A program made the position numbers and the translations under genes. From Notolepis coatsorum (lineage: Eukaryota > Chordata > Actinopteri > Aulopiformes > Paralepididae), in contig CAXASK010002072.1 of assembly GCA_963971535.1 (NCBI GenBank), forward strand, positions 183,603 through 247,602: a stretch of 64,000 nt of DNA. The letters run 5' to 3'. The notes beneath the pieces were generated by a model. That model was not told the origin of the DNA, did not search any database, and saw only the letters and a program-made list of their open reading frames with translations. Below are positions 57,016 to 64,000 of the stretch, piece after piece (position 1 is the first letter of the stretch; the number at the start of each line of letters is the position of its first letter).

Positions 57016-57475
57016 GAAGACCAGGATTTTGGAAACGTATGTTATGTCAGTCTTTTCATACGGAGCAGAAGCATGGACGCTGAATGAAGAGGCAAAGAGG
57101 ATGATACTCTTTTGAAATGTGGACACTGAGGAAGATGCTGAAGATAACATGGAAGGATAAGATCAAGAATGAGGAGGTACTGAGAAGAGCGGATATGCAA
57201 GGAGGACAGCTGCTGGAGAGGTTGAAAAAGAGAAAGATGGAGTTGTGCGGGCATGTTCTGAGAGGATCCAGCGGGGAGATGTTCAAGAAGGTGGTGATGG
57301 GGAAGGTGGATGGAAAGAGAGGAAGTGGAAGACCAAGAAAAGGCTGGGTAGACGATGTCTGTGATTGGAGTGGAGTGAGAGGCGGAGTCACGGAGTTGGA
57401 GAGAAGAAGTGGGGACAGAATGGGTTGGAGAGTGATAGGCAACCTTCGGAACGAAGAAGCCACCTAATGATGATG
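57016..57475 (+). mobile_element. RTE-like LINE 3' end
   Basis: Codes VMSVFSYGAEAWTLNEEAKR, then after a one-base break near 57113 the run MWTLRKMLKITWKDKIKNEE, CGHVLRG and KRGSGRPRKGWVDDV. This is the C terminus of endonuclease-reverse transcriptases of RTE-like LINEs. It ends in TGATGATGATGG, a short-repeat tail of the kind seen in such elements. Inactive fragment. Confidence 0.6.
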
Positions 57476-57544
57476 ATGGCGAATCGACATGGGTTTAATG
57501 CGTACACCCCCCTCCCTCCCCCCCCCCCCAGTATCGCTGCAGCA
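57476..57544. other. C-rich tract
   Basis: CACCCCCCTCCCTCCCCCCC-type stretch at 57504-57531 between the LINE tail and the host-gene 3' end. Confidence 0.7.
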
Positions 57545-57944
57545 TACGATGAATCACAATGGCGTTTATTCTTTGAAAACAAAACAAAGTTTCATCTATT
57601 ATTATTACACAGTAATTAAGATAAATAATTTAATCCAAGCGGCGTGTAATCCTCTTCCGTTCACATCGCACTTTCCCCTCGAAGAGGGCAGCAGGAGGTC
57701 GCAGAGGTCAAGAGAGACGGATCGGTTCTCCGTCGCCGTGGTCCAGAGAGGAAGGGAAGGTGTGCGATGTGGACGGAGGGGGTTCAGTCCTGCGTCAGGA
57801 GAAGCAGCGGAGTGCGTGTAGAGTAGAGGACAGGGCCTGCAGTGCTACTGAATCAGTTTAGTAGTATAGGCCATATTCCTGGTGTTCCCGATGGCCTTCT
57901 TGGTAATCATCCCCCGATATTCCATCACACATCAGCTGTTCTCT
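57545..57944 (-). CDS. Probable terminal exon of a host gene (last 28 codons, 3' UTR, poly(A) signal)
   Basis: The minus strand shows TTTAAGGTTTCAG at 57957-57945 as a splice acceptor, then REQLMCDGISGDDYQEGHRE and HQEYGLYY to a TAA (57858-57860). A relatively G/C-rich stretch follows, and AATAAA lies on the minus strand at 57570-57565. The coding phase (0) equals the phase at the donor of the PDZ exon 1.5 kb upstream, so the two could splice together. I do not recognise the tail sequence, and the exon call is inference from splice site, stop and poly(A) signal. Chance is a real alternative. Confidence 0.4.
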
Positions 57945-58385
57945 CTGAAACCTTAAAGAGGAAAACAAAAAAAAACATTTAGTTTGAAGGTAGAATCTGT
58001 AACGTCGCCAAACAGTGACCTCTTCAAGTTCAAGTTTCAAGTTTGTTTATTAGTTGTCATAGTAAAATACAGAATACTTTATCATGAAATGCTTTTTCCT
58101 GTATGAGCCCCTGGGAGTGTGCTAGATAAAAATAGATAAAAAGTATCAAATAGAAAAAGTCAAAAGTACATGAAATAAAGTGTTCAGTCAATATATACAT
58201 AATATACAATACACAATACAGAGTAAAAAGAGTAACAGTGAGGTACAATGCAGAAATGGGATGAGGTAAAACTTAGGGTAAGGTGCAATGAGGTATGAAT
58301 TGTAGTGCAAATCTCTTTGTTAATAAATATAAATTAAATTGTGTTAAAGTGTCTAAAGTGGGTGTTAAGGTGAGTGTTTATTTAA

Positions 58386-58579
58386 TTTTTTTTAATTATG
58401 TTTTTGGTAGGTTTTTATTTGTTTGTTCCACTGGGCAGTCCGGCAGAGGGAGAGAGAGAGGAAGAACGGGAGACAGAGTGGGGGGAAGACATTCGGCAAA
58501 GGACGCCGGGTCCGGGAATCGAACCCGGGTCGGCCGCTTCGCGACGCAGTGCGTTAGATGGGTCACCACTTGGGTGCCC
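58386..58579 (-). mobile_element. tRNA-derived SINE with 19-bp target duplication
   Basis: AAGGTGAGTGTTTATTTAA at 58367-58385 and 58580-58598. On the minus strand the head reads GGGCACCCAAGTGGTGACCC and carries a B box, GGGTTCGATTCCC. The body (CGTCCTTTGCCGAATGTC) and a T-rich plus-strand end (A-rich tail) complete it. Not a functional tRNA: the A-box half is degenerate. Confidence 0.85.
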
Positions 58580-58689
58580 AAGGTGAGTGTTTATTTAAAG
58601 TGAGTGTGTACATGTGGATGTGTGTGCTGTGAGTGTAGTCATGATGGGTTGTTAAATAGTGTCATTGTCGTTGAGCATCCTGATGGCCT

Positions 58690-58875
58690 GGGGATAGAAG
58701 CTCCTTCTGAGTCTCTCTGTACTGGCCATGAGACTCCGGTAGCGCTTGCCTGGGGATAGAAGCTCCTTCTGAGTCTCTCTGTACTGGCCATGAGACTCCG
58801 GTAGCGCTTGCCTGGGGATAGAAGCTCCTTCTGAGTCTCTCTGTACTGGCCATGAGACTCCGGTAGCGCTTGCCT
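58690..58875. repeat. 62-bp direct triplication
   Basis: Three near-identical copies of CTGGGGATAGAAGCTCCTTC...CGGTAGCGCTTGC in the LINE C-terminal coding region. Confidence 0.95.
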
Positions 58876-59031
58876 CTACTGTATCTTATTGCAAGGTGCA
58901 TTTCTCCAGACCTCTCTTGGCAGAGCCTGAGGTGAGGCCAGTAATGGGAACCCCCCCCCCCCCCCCCCCCCCCCACCAGTCAACTCCAACCCACTCATAC
59001 AGAACCAAGCATTTCACTGTAATGTACATGT

Positions 59032-59343
59032 CAGTGTTGTAGTCGAGTCACAAAATCTTGAGTCCGAGTCGAGAGTCCCCAGTGTTCGAGCACGAGTCCA
59101 AGTCCCGAGTCACCAAAGAAGAGCCAGAGTCGAGTTCGAGTCGAGTCCCCATTACCCTAGTCCGAGTCCGAGTCATCGAGGGCGAGTCCACTCCACTCTG
59201 ACGGTCAAAGAGCTGACATGCAAATAAAAAAAGGTCCACATTAAACATAAATGACACAGCGGTCACCGTTTCAAAGGGAGTTTATTTACTTTGTGTCAAG
59301 TCGAGTCACGAGTCCTGAAAATCAGTCCAGTACTACAACACTG
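59032..59343. mobile_element. MITE with GAGTC-rich interior
   Basis: Inverted ends CAGTGTTGTAGT and ACTACAACACTG. The interior is made of degenerate GAGTC/CGAGT repeats (59040-59200 and 59295-59315). The end sequence suggests hAT affinity, but I see no exact 8-bp duplication. 312 bp, no coding. Confidence 0.65.
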
Positions 59344-59405
59344 GTTTGTACCTTATATGTGTGACAAATCAAACAAAACTTGATTTCTGATTCCTGACCC
59401 CTGAC

Positions 59406-59608
59406 CTGCATGCTGCTGTAGAGGACGAGACGTGCGGTGACCGGGAGCCCGCTCTTCGTCAGCGCGTCGTAGCCGCCCCCCTCCACCACCAGGAGTCTGA
59501 GGGGCGACGCGCTCCTCTTCATCATCGCCACCACCTCCTCGAAGAACTCCCTCTCCACGTTGCGTCCGTTCACCTCCACCACGTCTGGCCCGAGCCCGCT
59601 GGCACCAC
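59406..59608 (-). CDS. Host exon encoding the second half of a PDZ domain
   Basis: On the minus strand TCCGTCCACCAG precedes the exon (acceptor) and GTCAGG follows CAG at its end (donor), giving a 203-bp exon. It reads SGLGPDVVEVNGRNVEREFF and EEVVAMMKRSASPLRLLVVE, then GGGYDALTKSGLPVTARLVL. The pattern 'G-x-D-V-V-E-V-N-G-x-N-V ... V-V-x-M-(I/M)-K ... L-R-L-L-V-V' is the beta4-alphaB-beta6 half of a PDZ domain, which binds C-terminal peptides of membrane proteins. The following GYDALTKSGLPVTA resembles the linker after PDZ domains in NHERF/PDZK1-type scaffolds; that is suggestive only. The exon with the GLGF loop is not visible. No frame damage is seen. Confidence 0.65.
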
Positions 59609-59643
59609 CTGGTGGACGGAACACAGAGCTGCACTCAGAGCTG

Positions 59644-59945
59644 ATTGATTGATTGATTGAAAATGTTATTAACAGATTGCAGAATGGGTACAATACAGTA
59701 CAGCTCAATACACACAATTGTTAAGGGGATGCAGACCAGAGAAAGACTTTCGCCTTGTTTCCATCAGGGTCCCCCATTTTCAATTCATAGTGACATTTAT
59801 GACATACACAACATACAGATATACAGGAGATATATATCATGACATACATGACATACAGGTATATAGTACTGTTACATTTGACACACAAGATATGCAAATA
59901 TACAGTACTATTAAACAGAGATCCTAACAGAAAATATATACACCG
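59644..59945 (-). mobile_element. LINE 3' end (TTGATT-tailed family)
   Basis: TTGATTGATTGATTG, GTTATTAACAGATTGCAGAA, AATTGTTAAGGGGATGCAGA and CATCAGGGTCCCCCATTTTC, the longest uninterrupted copy of the family in this window. It inserted just upstream of the PDZ exon's acceptor. Confidence 0.65.
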
Positions 59946-59947
59946 CT

Positions 59948-60150
59948 CATTTACATTTAGTCATTTAGCTGAACGTTTTTATCCAAGTCAGCAGGAAGGA
60001 AGGGTACAACTCTTACAGCTGAGTAACAATGTTCATCCAACAGTGCTGAAACTTGGGTGCTGTAGTGTTGAGTGCAGAGTAGTAAACGTAGTAGAAAAGA
60101 CTCACGCACATCCCAAGTATAGTCACGGGTGCTCGACTCAAATAGATATG
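59948..60150. repeat. Dispersed teleost repeat fragment
   Basis: CATTTACATTTAGTCATTTAG followed by CTGAACGTTTTTATCCAAG. A TTACATTTAGTCATTTAGC..TTTTATCC motif is a very common dispersed repeat in teleost genomes. Ends not defined. Confidence 0.5.
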
Positions 60151-60727
60151 TAAGGTTGTGGAAAAAAAGTCAGCACACCGTCTGCCGTGTTCCCAAGTTT
60201 AATTTACTATAACACAACGTTTCGGCCTGTGGCCTTTGTCAAGTCAAGGACACTTGACAAACAGCGACGGCGCCAGAGAATTGGCCTTGCAGGGGCTTTG
60301 GGGGCTGAATTGTTTATAGCAGGTGCTAATGAATTTTAATGCAACAAACAAAATAACGGCTAATATAGGCTACATCATTGAAAATGCACGTTACTAAATG
60401 TTTAGCGTTATACACCAATGCAAGCACCCAATAACCCAATAAAGCTCGACATTATATCGGGAGTGGTAATCTGACAATTGTACGTAAAAGGTCTCAGTCA
60501 GTATGATTAGAATTTAAAACAACGCTTGAAAGAAAAGTAACCAAAGGAAAGGTGTAATATTTAAGATTTAGTTTCTACAAAGGGTATAGCAACGAAATAT
60601 ATATATCAGATAATGACAAACCACAAGGACAACGAAAACATAGCCTATAATAATATGACTACATTTATGACATGCACCATTCATGCACCACGTAACAGCC
60701 AATGGGCACGGCGGCCCGTACATTCCA
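60151..60727. other. Hairpin and possible left flank of the hAT element
   Basis: TTTGTCAAGT and ACTTGACAAA (60235-60262) form a 10-bp stem with a 7-bp loop, next to CAACGTTTCGGCC. CAGCGACGGCGCC at 60265 could be the left end of the hAT element coding to its right, but no matching right end was found. Otherwise unassigned. Confidence 0.35.
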
Positions 60728-60970
<243 letters not shown>

Positions 60971-60999
60971 AACAAAGACTGCATGGTACTCACCACCAG

Positions 61000-63410
61000 T
61001 CACAGGAGAACGATCCGCCTGTTGTTGTGATTTGCAGCGAAGCGATCGATCACTGCATTGACGTCCAGTTCTTGGGTCCTTCTGGAACTGATTGCAAGCA
61101 GACCCAAGTTGCTGGTTCGAGCGTCTCCGCTTCTATTCCTCAGATAGGTCTTTATCCGGCGTAAGCAAGAAAAGCTCCTCTCACACGCAGCTGATGTGAC
61201 GGGCAATGTCATTGAGATGCACACAAGTTTGTACAGATCAACGAACGCATCATTGTATGGCCTTAATAGCACCAGCACGTCATGGGTGGTGTTGACGACA
61301 GTTCCACTTTGTTTTTTTCTTTCAATAAGTCGCTTTGCCTGGTGAAGTTCTGCAGAGATGTTTTCCTCCATTACCCCATAGTGTTTAGCCATTGGCAAAA
61401 GGCTATCTTTGTCCATAAATGTTTTGTGCATGGGGTTGAGAGCTGTTGCTCCTCTCAGAATGTGACAGTTTTCAGCTGAAAAACGTCTGTTCAATTCACT
61501 AACCAGTCGGTCGATTACTGGGAAAAAACAGTGGTTCCGATAGTCGTCTGACGTTTCCAATCACTGTCTTGACCTTGTTTGGCTGTTCACCACGAACCCC
61601 TGCAGGTGGCGAGGCTGTGCTTTTCTCCTCGGCTGTGGTTGCTGCATTTCAATGCCCACCGAAGCACACTGGTCACTGGCAGACTTCCAGATTGCGTTCC
61701 ATGTTTCAACGTTGCGTTTCTCGTTGAGGGTATCGACAACTGAATAGACCAGATCAGTGGCAGATGCAAGTTCCAAATCTGTGGCCTGTAGATGATCGGA
61801 TAGGGTTTTTGTGAGGCTGAATATGCTTTCCAGCATAGTGACGTGCAGAACAAACTGCCCATCAATCAATCCAATCAGTGACTTTGCTTCGGTCGCCCTG
61901 TGAGCATTTGACTGGTCGCTCACATCTGCAAGAGTCGCTGAAATGGCAGGGAGAACTCTTTTTATTGCCCACAGTGTAGAATGTTGGCAGGACCATCGCG
62001 TGTCTGATAATCTTTTCAGCTCCACTACCCGTTTAGTGGGCTCAAGTTCCTGCTGCTTCTCGATAAACAGTTTGTGAATAACAGACCCGGAAAAAAAGTT
62101 GTACAGCATTGTACTGTTGCAAAACATTCCGCGACTGATTTCACATTATGCACACAATCAACTAAAACCAAATTTAGTCTGTGTGCATGGCAATGGATAT
62201 ACAGCGCCTGTGGAACTTCTTGGCGAAATCTTTCCTGGACACCGTTGTTGCACCCAGACATAACTGATGCACCATCGTAGCACTGGGCAATGCATGCGTT
62301 TTTGTCTATGTTACACATAGCCAAAGTCTGTTTAACTGACTGGAGTAAAGACTGTGCATCTAAGCCATCTGCCGGAGTAAAATCCAAGAATTCTTCGTGA
62401 ATGTTGTCATTGTTTAGGTAACGAACAACAACGGAGATCTGCTCTTTCTTGCTTACGTCTTTGGTTTCGTCAACCAATAAAGCAAAGTGCTTTCCCAGCT
62501 TAACCTCGTCGCTTACTTGACTCCTTATCATGCGAGCCATAATGTCAATCAATTCGTTTTGAATGTCATGGTGCACATATTTAGCATTACCAGGCCCACT
62601 AGCTAACTTCTTTGACACAGTACTGTCAAACCTTCCAATCAGATCAAGCATTTCAAGGAAATTCCCTCTGTTGGCCGATTGCTCGTTTTCTCTGTGCCCT
62701 CGCAGACCAATCGTTTGACAAGCTGTAAACCGTAGTGACTCAACTACTGCGTGCATGTATTGCCTGTTTTCTTGTACAATCTTGGAATGTCCAGCGTCAA
62801 GTTGTGTTAAAATCCTCGACCCACATTTCGATCTCAGCTTAAATTCACACCATGCTTCCATGGCTAGTTTATGGGAAACACTAGTGTTGTGTTGCGCCAA
62901 TTTCTCTGCTCCTTTTCTCCAGTTGCGACACCCGACATGGGTGAAACTCTTTTCAATATGACCTGGCCCATGGTGGAAAAAATGTCTACATGCATAACAA
63001 AATGCAGCATCAGAAGAGAGCGAATATTCCAGCCATGGATATTGTTCGGACCAAGAGTTGTTAAACCCCCTCGATTGAGATCCAAAATTTCGAGTCGGGT
63101 AAGACATTAGTTTAGGACATCTCGTCCCTCAGCTGGATCTTGGCTTAAATCCACAGGCCCACCAGGCCTTTTGCCGCGAATGACTGTGAGCCAACGCCGC
63201 CACCTGTTCTCCCCCCCGGGCGGCGGCCCCTCCACTCTCATTGTCGTTATCCGAGTCATCTTCGGCCGAAGATGAACCCTCTGCGACTGCGGGCCTCGCC
63301 ACTGACGTTACCCCGGGCCCGGGGCCTTGTTGTTCATCGTCCAGGTCCTCCTCATTATCTTCCGTGTCTGGCAACACGAACACAATGTCCTCCACGTTCT
63401 CGACCACCAC
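61000..63410 (-). pseudogene. hAT transposase with TTF-like zinc finger (ZMYM/DUF4371 type), decayed
   Basis: Reading leftwards: an acidic, Glu/Asp/Ser-rich N terminus (63410-63129); a TTF-type zinc finger region (SWSEQYPWLEYSLSSDAAFC, CRHFFHHGPGHIEKSF); a DUF4371-like and RNase-H-like core (KHFALLVDETKDVSKKEQIS, CYDGASVMSG, HCHAHRLNLVLVDC); an alpha-helical insertion region (KRLSDTRWSCQHSTLWAI); and the hAT dimerisation end (SMTLPVTSAACERSFSCLRR). The protein would excise and insert its own DNA. Damage: a frame change near 63110-63130, a one-base break near 62090-62120, and an in-frame TGA at 61561-61563. Without those it spans ~800 residues, a usual length. It could also be a pseudogene of a domesticated ZMYM-like gene. 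Confidence 0.82.
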
Positions 63411-63510
63411 GTTGCTGGAATTAGTTGGTGGATCTCCACGACCACCAAGTCCATCAACAACACGACCACACTCCCTCGCTTTTTTCCAATAATAATAAAG
63501 CGGTCCATTA

Positions 63511-63756
63511 TATAAATGTCACCTAACTTAAGCTTGTTGTAAGTTGTAATAACTGCTGCTACTAAGTAGAGACAGTGCTGCAGGCCTGCAGCTATAAACT
63601 TCTTGCGCTAGCTAGAGTTAACGTTAAACTTAAAGTGTGCGCATGCAAATGAATGATGTAATCACGTGCAAGGAACCCAACCAATCAAATCACACAACAG
63701 GTGCCACAAAGGTGAACGGCAGGTCAATATGATTTAATAATTTAGTTTAGTTACAT
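63511..63756. other. Unassigned interval, possible hAT 5' flank
   Basis: No frame. Lies between the hAT N terminus and a LINE. No inverted repeat to 60265 was seen. Confidence 0.3.
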
Positions 63757-64000
63757 CAGGGTAACAGAGCATGAGGTGAGGCGGACCTTTAAAAAAGTGA
63801 ATATCAGGAAGGCAGCAGGTCCGGACGGCATCCCCGGCCGCGTCCTAAAAGTCTGTGCCGACCAACTGGCCCCAGTATTCACTGACATCTTCAACCTGTC
63901 CTTAGAACAGGCTGTCATCCCCACCTGCCTGAAGAAGTCCACTATTATCCCTGTACCCAAAAAATCCAAGCCTGCTTGCCTCAACGACTACCGCCCTGTA
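63757..64000 (+). mobile_element. Rex1/CR1-like LINE fragment running off the window
   Basis: Encodes [40 protein letters not shown] and [17 protein letters not shown], an RT N-terminal region. It is nearly identical in sequence to 39405-39645. 5'-truncated at ~63757; the remainder lies outside the window. The frame is open as far as visible. Confidence 0.85.

Larger units (their letters stand above)
58020..58960 (-). mobile_element. Rex1/CR1-like LINE 3' end, with triplication and nested SINE
   Basis: On the minus strand the C-terminal RT codons (LRLCQERSGEMHLAIRYSRG, KRYRSLMASTERLRRSFYPQ) are followed by two extra 62-bp copies of the last segment (58690-58875). A 3' UTR ends at ~58020 with TTCAAGTTTCAAGTTTG (plus strand). 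A SINE interrupts the 3' UTR. A C-run (58950-58973) bounds it on the right. Confidence 0.7.

Noticed and set aside
58490-58580. tRNA gene
   Set aside because: The B box is good but the A-box half and cloverleaf are degenerate, and a 19-bp target duplication with an A-rich tail shows it is a SINE.
60151-60265. Penelope-like terminal repeat (CAACGTTTCGGCC motif)
   Set aside because: The motif is suggestive of repeats seen in fish genomes, but no GIY-YIG or Penelope RT sequence and no second terminal repeat are present, so I do not call it.

Overview
The window looks like a gene-poor, repeat-choked piece of a ray-finned fish (teleost) genome. The grounds are Rex1/Babar-type and L2-type LINE reverse transcriptases, Ty3/gypsy elements with PNMA-like Gag, hAT and piggyBac-like DNA transposons, tRNA-derived SINEs and very long dinucleotide and trinucleotide microsatellites, all of kinds common in teleosts. 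Coding density outside transposons is almost nil. I see no bacterial or organellar gene, no CRISPR array and no free-standing RNA gene.

Layout. 1-217: 3' end of a hAT-type transposase. 218-1512: an L2 3' fragment and a ~130-bp tandem repeat holding a ~320-bp ATT microsatellite. 1515-4895: a near-complete but frame-broken Rex1-like LINE (minus strand), head-to-head with a truncated LINE 3' end (4895-5555). 5849-6183: a 20-bp tandem repeat. 6229-6426 and 27767-39235: two parts of one ~26-bp palindromic satellite. These parts are separated by an L2 LINE (6427-6953 and 25424-27766), which itself carries two complete Ty3/gypsy retrotransposons and a solo LTR. Gypsy A (6954-17431, minus) has 1.3-kb LTRs and a Rex1 LINE inserted in its gag. 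Gypsy B (17436-25419, plus) has 544-bp LTRs that differ at a single base. The order CAAG-A-CAAG-B-CAAG shows that both elements used the same 4-bp target.

39250-40692: another Rex1-like LINE. 41527-42917: a candidate 1.39-kb solo LTR with a 5-bp target duplication. 43509-46415: a second copy of the same L2 (minus), which served as the reference for dating insertions into the first. 46.8-54.3 kb: many short LINE 3' ends of one family, including a tandem array of them, plus a TTAA-flanked piggyBac-like MITE, a SINE, and a hAT element carrying a smaller hAT MITE. 54.4-57.5 kb: LINE fragments, including an ORF1 split by a truncated LINE ORF2 that creates a 439-codon chimeric reading frame. 57.5-59.6 kb, minus strand: the only host gene signal, a PDZ-domain exon and a probable terminal exon with poly(A) signal, separated by a LINE 3' end, a SINE and a MITE. 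61.0-63.4 kb: a decayed hAT transposase with TTF-like zinc finger. 63757-64000: the start of another LINE copy, cut by the window end.

How it works together. There is no operon or pathway here. The readable biology is a stratigraphy: satellite first, then L2, then the gypsy pair and solo LTR, then Rex1 inside gypsy A. Almost every coding element is broken by frame shifts, stops or nested insertions. Gypsy B is the freshest, with one frame break in an otherwise open gag-pol.
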